Below, one piece after another: positions 15,190 to 23,583 of a DNA stretch of 25,163 nucleotides. Position 1 is the first letter of the stretch. The number at the start of each line of letters is the position of its first letter. The notes under the pieces were generated by a model. It was not told the DNA's origin. It saw only the letters and a list, made by a program, of their open reading frames with translations, and ran no database searches. A program made the translations under genes and the position numbers. Origin of the DNA: Hungatella sp. UBA3147 (GTDB taxonomy: Bacteria > Bacillota > Clostridia > Lachnospirales > Lachnospiraceae); the NCBI GenBank assembly GCA_002365025.1, contig DEYX01000051.1, positions 588 to 25,750 of the forward strand. Reading direction: 5' to 3'.

Positions 15190-16266
15190 ATGTCTGAAAG
15201 AAAATTTGTAGTCGTTGACGGTTCCTCTATGCTGTCGACTTGTTATTACGCGGTATTACCAAGGGAGATCATGTTTGCAAAGTCAGAGGAGGAGAAACAG
15301 AAGCATTATGATAGGATCCTTCATGCAAAGGATGGCACTTATACCAACGCTATTTTCGGTATGCTTAAGATGGTGGTCTCTTTGATGAAAAAACAGCAGC
15401 CGGATCACATAGCCTTTGTATTTGACAAAACCAGGGATACATTTCGAAGAGAGCTGTACCCGGATTATAAAGGAACCCGGGGAGTGACTCCGGAGCCGTT
15501 AAAAAGCCAGTTTGTCCTGATGGAAGAGATCTTAAAAGACGTGGGCTTTCAGGTGCTTTTAAGTGAACAGTATGAAGCTGATGATTATGCCGGAAGCCTG
15601 GTTATGAAATTCCGGGAGGAGATTTCTATGATCCTTCTGACGAAGGACCACGATTATCTCCAGCTGGTAAACGATGAATACAATGTCCGCGCGTGGATGG
15701 TTCAGTCACGGCAGGAGAAAGCGGAGGAGCTATACAAAAGATATTATTCTTTTTACGGTGTAAAAAAAGATGAGATCAACCTTCCTGAAAAGGTTTTTGA
15801 ATATACCTCTGACACGGTGCTGAATGAAGAGGGTGTCCGGCCGGAGCAGATTGCAGATTTAAAGGGAATCCAGGGAGATCCCTCTGATAATATCCCGGGA
15901 GTAAAGGGAGTCAGCAGTGCGGCGCCTCCGCTTCTTCGGGAATACGGTACAGTAGAAGAGATATACCGTTCCATTCACGAGGCTGAGTCTGATAAAAAGA
16001 GTCTGAAAGCACTCCAGGATTTCTGGAAAAATGAATTGGGAATCACCCGTTCTCCTTATAAAGCGATGACAAAGACCAGTGAAGAAGAGTTGTGCGGGGA
16101 AAAGGCAGCCCTGCTTTCTAAAACCCTGGCGACCATGAAAACGGATATTCCTATTGATATGGAGCTTGAGGATTTTTCTGCAAAAGCCTATCAGGAGGAA
16201 AAAGTCAAAAAATGGCTTAATTCCCTTGATATAAAAGAAGCTTCCATTTTTGGCACCGGAAAATGA
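15190..16266 (+). CDS. stand-alone 5'-3' exonuclease (PolI N-domain / flap nuclease type)
   Basis: 358-residue nuclease related to the N-terminal domain of DNA polymerase I, which removes RNA primers and 5' flaps. Metal-binding acids are visible at D10 (VVVDGSSML), D79 (FVFDKTRDTFR), EADD (129-132), TKDHD (151-155) and GDPSDNIPG (229-237). The helical arch region (YPDYKGTRG, 90-98) is present. At 358 residues it is longer than the usual 280-300, with an inserted stretch about 190-220 (INLPEKVFEYTSDTVLNEEG). The helix-hairpin-helix after PSDNIPG, normally GxGxKTA, reads GVKGVSSAAPPLL, so DNA contact may differ. ATG 15190 has GGAG 6 nt upstream; the open frame extends to TTG 15160. It follows the 77-residue gene. 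Confidence 0.9.
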   Translation: MSERKFVVVDGSSMLSTCYYAVLPREIMFAKSEEEKQKHYDRILHAKDGTYTNAIFGMLKMVVSLMKKQQPDHIAFVFDKTRDTFRRELYPDYKGTRGVTPEPLKSQFVLMEEILKDVGFQVLLSEQYEADDYAGSLVMKFREEISMILLTKDHDYLQLVNDEYNVRAWMVQSRQEKAEELYKRYYSFYGVKKDEINLPEKVFEYTSDTVLNEEGVRPEQIADLKGIQGDPSDNIPGVKGVSSAAPPLLREYGTVEEIYRSIHEAESDKKSLKALQDFWKNELGITRSPYKAMTKTSEEELCGEKAALLSKTLATMKTDIPIDMELEDFSAKAYQEEKVKKWLNSLDIKEASIFGTGK

Positions 16267-16297
16267 TGCTTTAAAAAGTATTTTTTCATCCTGCCTG

Positions 16298-16320
16298 GGG
16301 ACACTCATACAGAGCGTCCC
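16298..16320 (+). terminator. possible terminator after the 5'-3' exonuclease
   Basis: Arms gggac (16298-16302) and gtccc (16316-16320), with an inner ctc/gag pair set across one mismatch, form a hairpin 31 nt past the stop. It is followed by TGATTTTGAG, a weak T tract. Confidence 0.45.
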
Positions 16321-16376
16321 TGATTTTGAGTCAAATACTGGGTTTATTACTTATAGAAATAAAGGAGAAATAAATT

Positions 16377-17873
16377 ATGAGCAAATCTTATGAGATTTTG
16401 TCCTCTTTGCTTGAAAAGACTATGGCACTTCAAACTTCCCTCGTTCTTTTTGAATGGGATAATGAAACTCTTGCACCGGAAGGTGCCGGTTCCTACACTT
16501 CAAGGGTAATCGGTGCGCTCTCTGAGGAATATTACAGGGTTATGACAGGGGAAGAGATGGGAAAAGCCATTGCCGACTGCGAGGAAGATAAAAGCCTGTC
16601 TGATGTGGAGCGGGCCATTGTCAAGGGAGCAAAGGAAGCCAGAGAAGAACTTGTGTGTATTCCGTCAAATGAGTACCGGGAAAATGCCCAGCTCATAGCC
16701 GAGGCAGCCAGAATCTGGTCAAAGGCAAAAAAAGAGGAAGATTTTGATTCCTTTGCACCAACACTTGAAAAAGTAATCGGATTTAAAAAGAAGTTTGCTT
16801 CTTACCGGAAGAAGGAAGGCCAGAAGCTTTATGATGTTATATTGGATGAGTTTGAAAAAGGATTTAATATGGAGCTTTTGGATGAGTTTTTCAACCGTCT
16901 GAAAGAAGAAATTGTTCCCCTTTTAAAAGAAATAAAAGAGAATGGAAAGAACATTGATGATTCCTTTTTATCAGGCGGTTATCCTGAGGAAAAGCAAAGA
17001 GAGATGGCACACTATCTCGCGGAATATGTTGGTTTTGACTTTACAAAGGGTGTGCTTTCAGAAAGCGCCCACCCATTTACGACAAATCTCCATAATCACG
17101 ATGTGAGAATTACGACCAGTTATCGTGAGAAGATGGATAACGCTATGTTCTCTGTGATCCATGAAGCCGGTCACGGAATTTATGAACTGGGAATCAGTGA
17201 TGAGATCACCCAGACACCGGTAGGGCAGGGGACCTCCATGGGAATGCATGAATCCCAGTCCCGTTTTTTTGAGAATATCATCGGCCGCAGCCAGGCGTTC
17301 TGGACTCCTCTTTATGGAAAGCTTCAGGAACTTTATTCTGAAGAATTAAAGGGAATCTCCATTGAGCAGTTTATGGATGCAGTAAATAAGGTGCAGCCAA
17401 GCTTTATCCGGACAGAGGCTGACGAACTTACCTATAATCTTCATATTATGATCCGCTATGAAATTGAGAAAATGATTATGGAAGAAGATGTGGACTTAAA
17501 GAAGCTTCCGGAAATCTGGGCAGATAAATATGAAGAATATCTTGGAGTACGACCGGAAAATCCATCAGAGGGAATCCTGCAGGACATCCACTGGTCTCAG
17601 GGGCTGATCGGTTATTTCCCGTCTTATGCCCTGGGAAATGCTTTTGGAGCGCAGTTATATTACCATATGAGAAAAGAAATGGATTTTGACGAACTTCTTA
17701 TAAGTGGAAAGCTTGATGTTATAAGAGATTATTTGAGAGAACATATCCACAAGTTTGGTAAGCTGAAAACCAGCCGTGAGATATTAAAAGATACTACTGG
17801 AGAGGATTTTACCCCGGAATATTTCATTCGGTACCTGAAAGAAAAGTATTACAGCCTGTATGAGCTGTCATAA
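16377..17873 (+). CDS. M32 family metallocarboxypeptidase
   Basis: 498-residue cytosolic zinc carboxypeptidase (thermostable carboxypeptidase 1 / Taq family) that trims residues from peptide C-termini. The zinc motif HEAGH is at 262-266, and HESQSRFFEN (291-300) carries the third, glutamate ligand. The family marks HPF (232-234) and DVRITT (242-247) are present, as is the near-C-terminal IRYEIEKMI region. Length is normal for the family. ATG 16377 is preceded by AAAGGAG with good spacing. cysK begins 80 nt after the stop without a clear terminator between them, so readthrough is likely. Confidence 0.96.
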   Translation: MSKSYEILSSLLEKTMALQTSLVLFEWDNETLAPEGAGSYTSRVIGALSEEYYRVMTGEEMGKAIADCEEDKSLSDVERAIVKGAKEAREELVCIPSNEYRENAQLIAEAARIWSKAKKEEDFDSFAPTLEKVIGFKKKFASYRKKEGQKLYDVILDEFEKGFNMELLDEFFNRLKEEIVPLLKEIKENGKNIDDSFLSGGYPEEKQREMAHYLAEYVGFDFTKGVLSESAHPFTTNLHNHDVRITTSYREKMDNAMFSVIHEAGHGIYELGISDEITQTPVGQGTSMGMHESQSRFFENIIGRSQAFWTPLYGKLQELYSEELKGISIEQFMDAVNKVQPSFIRTEADELTYNLHIMIRYEIEKMIMEEDVDLKKLPEIWADKYEEYLGVRPENPSEGILQDIHWSQGLIGYFPSYALGNAFGAQLYYHMRKEMDFDELLISGKLDVIRDYLREHIHKFGKLKTSREILKDTTGEDFTPEYFIRYLKEKYYSLYELS

Positions 17874-17953
17874 AGCCCTGGCTGGGGCGGCAGGTCCTGT
17901 CCTGCTGAAATAAAAAAGGGAACGAATCGTTCGCAGTTGAAAAGAGGATAAAT

Positions 17954-18883
17954 ATGGAAAATATCAAGAAAAGCGCTTCAGAACTGATCGGCCATACACC
18001 CCTGGTAGAGTTCTCCAATTATGGAAAAAGGCACCATGCGGCGGCTGCCATTATAGCAAAGCTGGAATATTTTAATCCGGCCGGAAGTGTTAAGGACCGG
18101 GCGGCTCTCTATATGATTCAGGATGCAGAAAAGTCCGGCACTTTAAAGCCTGGCGCCACGATCATAGAACCGACTTCCGGCAATACGGGCATCGGTATTG
18201 CAAGCATAGCTGCTATGAGAGGATACAGAGCGATTCTTACCATGCCGGAGACCATGAGCGTGGAACGGCGCAATCTTTTAAAGGCTTATGGAGCGGAAAT
18301 TGTATTGACAGAAGGATCAAAGGGAATGTCCGGTGCCATTGAAAAGGCGAAAGAGCTGCAAACAGAAATAACCGGATCCATTATTCTGGGACAGTTTGAT
18401 AATCCGTCCAATTCCAGGGCTCATTATGAAACAACCGGCCCGGAAATTTGGGAAGATACCGATGGTATGATCGATGTTCTCATAGCTGGTGTGGGAACTG
18501 GAGGTACCATTAGCGGAGCCGGAGAATATTTAAAAAGCAAAAATCCTGAAATAAAGGTGATAGCAGTAGAACCTGCCGCATCGCCGGTTCTATCCGGAGG
18601 AAATCCTGGACCTCATGGAATTCAGGGAATCGGAGCCGGATTTGTCCCGTCGATCTTAAATACAGATGTTTACGATGAGATCATACCGGTGGAAAATGGA
18701 GATGCATACGAGACGGGAAAGGAAATCGCGCAAACAGAAGGGATTTTAGTGGGAATTTCTTCCTCTGCAGCCGTATGGGCAGCCAGGGAAGTTGCGAAAC
18801 GACCGGAATATGCCGGAAAAAGGATTGTTGTAATTCTTCCCGATACAGGGGACAGATACTTATCCACCCCTTTGTTTACCTGA
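17954..18883 (+). CDS. cysK: cysteine synthase (O-acetylserine sulfhydrylase)
   Basis: 309-residue PLP enzyme that makes cysteine from O-acetylserine and sulfide. The PLP lysine is K47 in NPAGSVKDR; PTSGNTG (73-79) binds substrate, and GTGGTISG (181-188) holds the PLP phosphate. The C-terminal SSSAA (747-like position in the fold, sequence GISSSAAVWAA) completes the fold. Length is standard. ATG 17954 has AAGAGGA upstream. The strong bidirectional terminator at 18904 ends the transcript. A related activity on homocysteine or cystathionine is possible in this fold, but CysK fits best. Confidence 0.94.
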   Translation: MENIKKSASELIGHTPLVEFSNYGKRHHAAAAIIAKLEYFNPAGSVKDRAALYMIQDAEKSGTLKPGATIIEPTSGNTGIGIASIAAMRGYRAILTMPETMSVERRNLLKAYGAEIVLTEGSKGMSGAIEKAKELQTEITGSIILGQFDNPSNSRAHYETTGPEIWEDTDGMIDVLIAGVGTGGTISGAGEYLKSKNPEIKVIAVEPAASPVLSGGNPGPHGIQGIGAGFVPSILNTDVYDEIIPVENGDAYETGKEIAQTEGILVGISSSAAVWAAREVAKRPEYAGKRIVVILPDTGDRYLSTPLFT

Positions 18884-18903
18884 ACAATTTAACTGTAAAT
18901 ATG

Positions 18904-18942
18904 AAAAACCAGGGCTGCCTTTTCCTGCAAGCCCTGGTTTTT
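18904..18942. terminator. bidirectional intrinsic terminator between cysK and the YihY gene
   Basis: A 13-bp stem (aaaaaccagggct 18904-18916 with agccctggttttt 18930-18942) encloses a 13-nt loop. Its T/A tracts make it work in both directions. The minus-strand stop at 18945 lies right beside it. Confidence 0.92.
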
Positions 18943-18944
18943 GA

Positions 18945-19781
18945 TTAAGAGCGCATATGCTCCCTCCAGTTTAATGAATAATAGTAATTGATTTCAGCAC
19001 CATAAAACAGGATGCAGATACAGGCATAAATCCACAGCATTAACAGCACAATGGCTGTAAGGCTTCCGTACATGACCGAGTAATTGCCGAAATTATTAAA
19101 ATAAATGGAAAACGCAAAAGATGAAGCGATCCATCCCAAGGTAGAAAAGGCGGCTCCGGGCAGCTGACTTAAAAAATGCTGTTTTTTTTCCGGAACATAA
19201 GTATAAAGGACAGCAAAGCAGATCGTCATCATGAAAACGAGCATGGTACGAAATGTAAGGACATACTGGGTGATCTCGGCCAGCAGAGGAAAGTGGTGGT
19301 TCATAAAGCTCTGAATGGTGCCTCCAAGGACCAGCAGAACAAGGGTCAGGAGACAGATAATCATAAAAATAATGGTATAAACGGCGCAGATGATCCTGGT
19401 CACGATATAGTTTCGCTTTTTCTCCTGGCCAAATACCCGGTTTAAGCCCCGCTCAATGCTGAGCATCCCCTTGGAAGCGGACCATATGGCAGCCACTGCG
19501 GTCGCGGATAAGACAGCTGCCGGAGAATTCGTATAAAGGTCATCGATAACAGATACGATTAAGCTGTTCATTTCCAGTGTACTTGGGATGATCGTAATCA
19601 TAAGCTGGAGCAAATTGGCTTTCGTAATGGATGGGATGAGCTGTATCAATGCCAGTAAAAGCATCATAAAGGGAAATGCTGCTATAATGGTGAAGAAGGA
19701 GGCCTGGGCTGCATATACAGTCATTTCATCCCTGCTGTATTTGTCATAGACTTGTTTACAGCGCAATAAGAATCGAATCAT
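18945..19781 (-). CDS. YihY/virulence factor BrkB family membrane protein
   Basis: 278-residue inner membrane protein with about six hydrophobic helices. Family marks are YAAQASFFTIIAAFPFMMLL near the N-terminus, the WSASKGMLSIERGLNRVFG segment in the middle, and the C-terminal LMLWIYACICILFYGAEINY. The family is widespread, and its role is not settled; the old 'ribonuclease BN' name was an error. The start at 19781 (MIRFLLRCKQVYDKYS) has AAAAGGAGA 5 nt upstream; the frame extends to 19802 across that site, so the longer form is unlikely. It is a single-gene transcript with its own promoter. Confidence 0.92.
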   Translation of the reverse strand: MIRFLLRCKQVYDKYSRDEMTVYAAQASFFTIIAAFPFMMLLLALIQLIPSITKANLLQLMITIIPSTLEMNSLIVSVIDDLYTNSPAAVLSATAVAAIWSASKGMLSIERGLNRVFGQEKKRNYIVTRIICAVYTIIFMIICLLTLVLLVLGGTIQSFMNHHFPLLAEITQYVLTFRTMLVFMMTICFAVLYTYVPEKKQHFLSQLPGAAFSTLGWIASSFAFSIYFNNFGNYSVMYGSLTAIVLLMLWIYACICILFYGAEINYYYSLNWREHMRS

Positions 19782-19823
19782 AATATCTCCTTTTCCTGCC
19801 ATAATTTCTTCGCTAGTATTAGC

Positions 19824-19852
19824 ATATTATCATGGAACAAAAAAAATATCAA
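19824..19852 (-). promoter_or_regulatory. promoter of the YihY-family gene
   Basis: On the minus strand, -35 TTGATA (19847-19852) and -10 TAATAT (19824-19829) have a 17-bp spacer that includes a run of eight T. Confidence 0.6.
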
Positions 19853-19886
19853 GGCATTCTGCCGATAGGTAAAAAATCGCACATGA

Positions 19887-19915
19887 TTGACAGATCCTGC
19901 CATAGATCATAAAAT
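19887..19915 (+). promoter_or_regulatory. promoter of the radical SAM gene
   Basis: -35 TTGACA (19887-19892, perfect) and -10 TAAAAT (19910-19915) are 17 bp apart and 47 nt before the start codon. Confidence 0.7.
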
Positions 19916-19962
19916 AAAACCAACAAGTATCAGGCTGGCGGCTAAGAAAGGAACGAAAACGA

Positions 19963-20853
19963 ATGGAGTATATTCCTGCAAAGACCATAGTGACCAGGAC
20001 TAAAGGCTCCCAGTGGTTTGGCATTGACTATAATATGAATATCTACAAAGGATGCTGTCATGGCTGCATTTATTGTGACAGCCGCTCAGACTGTTACCGG
20101 ATTGACAATTTTGATTCGGTGCGGGTCAAGGAAGATGCCCTTAGGATCATCCGGGATGATTTAAGGCGTAAGGTAAAAACCGGCATTGTTGGGACAGGAG
20201 CCATGAGCGATCCCTACAATCCTTTTGAGCAGGAGCTTGAATTAACTCGGCATGCCCTTGAGCTTATTGATGCATACGGCTTTGGGGCGGCAGTGGCTAC
20301 GAAAAATGCCCTTCTTAAGCGGGATATAGATATTCTAAAAGGAATCATGGAGCATTCCCCTGTCCTGTGTAAGGTGACGGTTACCACAACAGATGACAAT
20401 CTGGCGAAAAAAATCGAACCACATGCATCCAGCCCCTCGGAGCGTCTGGCTTTGGTTGAGGCATTGAGGAAGAACGGAATATTTACGGGAATCTTATTGA
20501 TGCCGGTTCTTCCGTTTCTGGAGGATAATGAGGAAAATATCCTTTCCATCATAAAAGCTGCTCACGAAGCCGGTGCCAGCTTTATTTATCCGGCGTTTGG
20601 CGTGACTTTGCGCAATAATCAAAGAGAATGGTATTTTGACCGCCTAAAAGAGCTGTTCCCCCAACAGGATTTGGTTTCGGAATATATCAGGCGGTATGGA
20701 AACAGCTACCAATGTACAAGCCCGGGAGCCAGAAAGTTATGGCAGGTTTTTTCACGGGAGTGTGAGCGGTATGGGATATTATACCGGATGAAAGATATCA
20801 TTCATGGGTACAAAAAGAATTACGAAATAACCCAGTTAAGTCTTTTTGATTAG
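19963..20853 (+). CDS. radical SAM protein, SPL-like (Rv2578c type)
   Basis: 296-residue cytosolic enzyme with the radical SAM cluster motif CX3CX2C at C31, C35 and C38 (GCCHGCIYC), which binds a [4Fe-4S] cluster and cleaves S-adenosylmethionine. The N-terminal VTRTKGSQWFGIDYNMNIY and the TGAMSDPYNPFE segment (about 78-89) place it near the spore-photoproduct-lyase-like/Rv2578c group, whose substrate is mostly unknown. A true spore photoproduct lyase would need a further conserved cysteine near the C-terminus; C247 or C265 are candidates but this is not settled. AAAGGAA lies upstream of ATG 19963. Its stop overlaps the convergent LysR stop by 4 bp. Confidence 0.87.
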   Translation: MEYIPAKTIVTRTKGSQWFGIDYNMNIYKGCCHGCIYCDSRSDCYRIDNFDSVRVKEDALRIIRDDLRRKVKTGIVGTGAMSDPYNPFEQELELTRHALELIDAYGFGAAVATKNALLKRDIDILKGIMEHSPVLCKVTVTTTDDNLAKKIEPHASSPSERLALVEALRKNGIFTGILLMPVLPFLEDNEENILSIIKAAHEAGASFIYPAFGVTLRNNQREWYFDRLKELFPQQDLVSEYIRRYGNSYQCTSPGARKLWQVFSRECERYGILYRMKDIIHGYKKNYEITQLSLFD

Positions 20854-21737
20854 GAAAGGGACATCAGTTCTCCGAAATAGGAAACAAACTCTTTGGCTAT
20901 GTTTGAAACATAGCCATTTTTTTTATAAACGGCCGCCATTCTGGTAACAGTATCCACAGAGTCGATCTCCCTGTATACGAGGTCCGTGTGTTCTCCTATT
21001 TTGCTGATGGATTCAGGCACCAGAGCGATTCCCAGTCCGATGCCTGCCCATTGGAGACAGGTTCTGGCATCATCATTGCGGCAAAAAACATTGGGTATGA
21101 TACCGCTGTTTTGAAAGGCAAGGGAGATGATGGAATCAAACCGGCGGTAATAGATCAAGGGCTTGCCGGAAAGGTCTGTCAGCCTGATTTTATTCTTGGG
21201 AACGCCTGAAAAAAAGGCCGGGTTTCCAACCGCTATTAATGGTTCCTCTTTCCCGTACACGCATTCAAATCCCTCTGCATTAAAAGGAGTCCTGATAATT
21301 GCGCATTCCACAATCCCATTTTTCATCTTTTCCAGAAGCTCGTAGGTATTTCCTTCTGTGACTTCAAACCGTACCTTTGGATGGGTGCAGCAGTATATCT
21401 TTAAAAAGTCGTGAAGCAGATTGCCGGAAGAAGAGATGGTTCCCAGCTTTAAAATTCCTTTGGAAGCAGTAGGGAAATGATCGAGTTCTTCCACAATGGA
21501 GTCCATCATGGACAAGATGTCTTTGGCCCGGGAATAGAGAAAAGTACCTGCTTCCGTCAGTTCTGTTTTCCTGGAGCCGCGTTCAAAAAGCTTTACTCCA
21601 AGCTCTTCTTCCAGCAAAAGGATCTGCTTGCTTAGTGGTGGCTGGGATAACCCCAGCTTTTTTGCTGCGGCTGTAAAGCCTCCGGTTTCTGCAATTGTTG
21701 TAAAATAATAAAGCTGCTTTGAATTAATTGGATTCAT
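20850..21737 (-). CDS. LysR-family transcriptional regulator
   Basis: 295-residue regulator with the standard LysR N-terminal winged helix-turn-helix (QLYYFTTIAETGGFTAAAKK, then LGLSQPPLSKQILLLEEELG, residues 8-47) and a C-terminal effector-binding domain. Length is typical. The effector is unknown. It is divergent from a two-gene ABC exporter, and the two share a 21-bp palindrome in a 114-bp gap, so the usual LysR layout applies: it likely represses itself and controls the exporter. The start at 21737 has GAGG 8 nt upstream. Its stop overlaps the radical SAM stop. Confidence 0.94.
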   Translation of the reverse strand: MNPINSKQLYYFTTIAETGGFTAAAKKLGLSQPPLSKQILLLEEELGVKLFERGSRKTELTEAGTFLYSRAKDILSMMDSIVEELDHFPTASKGILKLGTISSSGNLLHDFLKIYCCTHPKVRFEVTEGNTYELLEKMKNGIVECAIIRTPFNAEGFECVYGKEEPLIAVGNPAFFSGVPKNKIRLTDLSGKPLIYYRRFDSIISLAFQNSGIIPNVFCRNDDARTCLQWAGIGLGIALVPESISKIGEHTDLVYREIDSVDTVTRMAAVYKKNGYVSNIAKEFVSYFGELMSLS

Positions 21738-21766
21738 TGGAATATCCTCTATTTCATATTTATGTA

Positions 21767-21801
21767 TTGTATTATTATACCAAAATGGTATAATGTTACA
21801 A
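21767..21801. promoter_or_regulatory. mirror-image divergent promoters on a LysR-type palindrome
   Basis: Arms attatacca (21774-21782) and tggtataat (21786-21794) flank aaa, a 21-bp inverted repeat. Its core has the LysR T-N11-A form (ATAC-N7-GTAT). The right arm contains the ABC -10 TATAAT (21789-21794), with -35 TTGTAT at 21767-21772. The left arm gives, on the minus strand, the LysR -10 TATAAT (21774-21779), with -35 TTGTAA at 21796-21801. Both spacers are 16 bp. A protein on the palindrome would cover both -10 boxes at once. Confidence 0.75.
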
Positions 21802-21851
21802 GGTATTATTCCAAAAATGTATTTAATTTTTTAAAGCGGAGGAATATTAGA

Positions 21852-23582
21852 ATGAAAAAGCTCCTGAAATATTTAAAGGACTATAAGGCAGAAAGCATTA
21901 TGGGGCCGTTATTTAAGCTTCTGGAAGCCTGCTTTGAATTATTGGTCCCTCTTGTAGTGGCAAAGGTGATTGATGTAGGGATCAAGTCTCAGAATATGCC
22001 CTATATCCTTAAGATGGGCGGATTATTGGTGCTGCTTGGTGTTATAGGCCTAGTCTGTTCTGTTACGGCCCAGTATTTTGCGGCAAAAGCGGCGGCCGGC
22101 TTCGGAACTTCTCTCCGGAATGATTTGTTTGCCCATATCAACAGACTCTCGTACCAGGAAATAGATTCCATTGGGACTGCGACCCTGATTACCCGTATTA
22201 CCAGCGATGCCAATCAGGTACAGTCCGGCGTGAACTTATTCCTCCGTCTGTTCCTTCGTTCCCCGTTTGTGGTATGCGGCGCCATGATCATGGCATTTAC
22301 CATCAATGCCAGGGCAGCTCTTGTTTTTGTGGTACTTATCCCTGTTCTTTCCATTGTTGTATTCGGTATTATGCTGATCAGCATCCCATTGTACAAAAAG
22401 GTGCAGAAGCAATTGGACCAGGTGCTTTTGGCTGTCAGGGAGAATCTGGAAGGAGTCCGTGTCATCCGTGCGTTTGACCGCCAAAATGATGAAATACACA
22501 GGTTTGATGAGGAAAATGGTCTTTTAGTACGCTTACAGGTTTTTGTGGGAAAAATTTCAGCCTTAATGAATCCCCTTACCTATGTGCTGATCAACTTAGG
22601 TGTCATCGTTCTTATAAACACCGGTGCCAGACAGGTGCAGGGCGGCATCATCACTCAGGGAGCGGTGATTGCATTAGTAAATTACATGTCCCAGATTTTA
22701 GTTGAGCTTGTAAAACTGGCAAATCTGATCATCACGATTTCAAAGTCCTTAGCCTGTGCAGGCCGGATTAGTGCTGTGTTTGAACAGAAACCGGCCATTA
22801 CAGGAGTTGCTCATAAGGGTGTGGAAGAGAAACAGGATGCTCAAAAAGTAGAATTTGACCATATGACCTTTGCCTATGCAGGTGCCAAGGATGCAGCATT
22901 AAGCGGTTTATCCTTTCAGGTCATGAAGGGGGAGACCATTGGAATCATCGGAGGAACAGGTTCCGGTAAGACCACCCTGGTTAATTTGATTCCCCGGTTT
23001 TATGAGGTCACAGAAGGATCCGTAAAGGTGGGAGGAGTTGACGTAAGGCAATATCCTTTGGGCCAGTTGAGGGAGCTGGTGGGAATTGTCCCCCAAAAGG
23101 CAGTGCTTTTTAAAGGAACCCTTCGGGAAAATATGAAGTGGGGGAAAAAGGAAGCAACGGATCAGGAGATTTATAAGGCTCTTGCCACTGCCCAGGCAAA
23201 GGATTTTGTAGAGGAAAAGGGAGAAGGACTGGAGCTTCTGATCCAGGCTGGAGGAAAAAACCTTTCCGGCGGACAGCGCCAGAGGCTTGCCATTGCCAGG
23301 GCATTGGTAAAAGATCCTCAGATTCTTATCATGGATGACAGCGCTTCTGCCCTGGATTTTGCTACTGATGCCAGGCTTAGAAAGGCAATTAAAGAAAGTA
23401 CCGGGAATATGACTGTGTTCCTGGTATCCCAGAGAGCTTCCAGTATTAAAAATGCGGACAGGATCCTGGTCTTAGATGACGGGCAGATGGCAGGCTGGGG
23501 AACTCATGAGGAGCTGTTAATTTCGTGCCAGGTTTACCGGGAAATATGCTTATCCCAGCTGTCAAAAGAGGAGGTGCAATAA
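21852..23582 (+). CDS. ABC exporter subunit with degenerate ATP site
   Basis: 576-residue half-transporter: six membrane helices (about residues 15-300) then an ATPase domain. Walker A is GGTGSGKT (367-374), the signature is LSGGQ (471-475), and Walker B reads ILIMDD (491-496). The catalytic glutamate after Walker B is aspartate (D496), and the switch histidine is glutamine (Q527 in LVSQRAS). Both changes mark the non-hydrolysing subunit of heterodimeric exporters of the TM287/288 and LmrCD kind. ATG 21852 has GCGGAGG 9 nt upstream; the open frame extends back to 21762 through the promoter and can be rejected. The partner gene starts 1 nt after the stop. The cargo, perhaps a drug, lipid or peptide, is unknown. 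Confidence 0.94.
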   Translation: MKKLLKYLKDYKAESIMGPLFKLLEACFELLVPLVVAKVIDVGIKSQNMPYILKMGGLLVLLGVIGLVCSVTAQYFAAKAAAGFGTSLRNDLFAHINRLSYQEIDSIGTATLITRITSDANQVQSGVNLFLRLFLRSPFVVCGAMIMAFTINARAALVFVVLIPVLSIVVFGIMLISIPLYKKVQKQLDQVLLAVRENLEGVRVIRAFDRQNDEIHRFDEENGLLVRLQVFVGKISALMNPLTYVLINLGVIVLINTGARQVQGGIITQGAVIALVNYMSQILVELVKLANLIITISKSLACAGRISAVFEQKPAITGVAHKGVEEKQDAQKVEFDHMTFAYAGAKDAALSGLSFQVMKGETIGIIGGTGSGKTTLVNLIPRFYEVTEGSVKVGGVDVRQYPLGQLRELVGIVPQKAVLFKGTLRENMKWGKKEATDQEIYKALATAQAKDFVEEKGEGLELLIQAGGKNLSGGQRQRLAIARALVKDPQILIMDDSASALDFATDARLRKAIKESTGNMTVFLVSQRASSIKNADRILVLDDGQMAGWGTHEELLISCQVYREICLSQLSKEEVQ

Positions 23583-23583
23583 C

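Noticed and set aside
16377..18942. M32 peptidase and cysK as a functional sulfur-salvage operon
   Set aside because: They are adjacent and probably co-transcribed, but peptide trimming and cysteine synthesis are both generic; nothing in the sequence links their functions.
21762..21851. N-terminal extension of the first ABC gene
   Set aside because: It crosses the divergent promoter palindrome and has no ribosome site; ATG 21852 has GGAGG.
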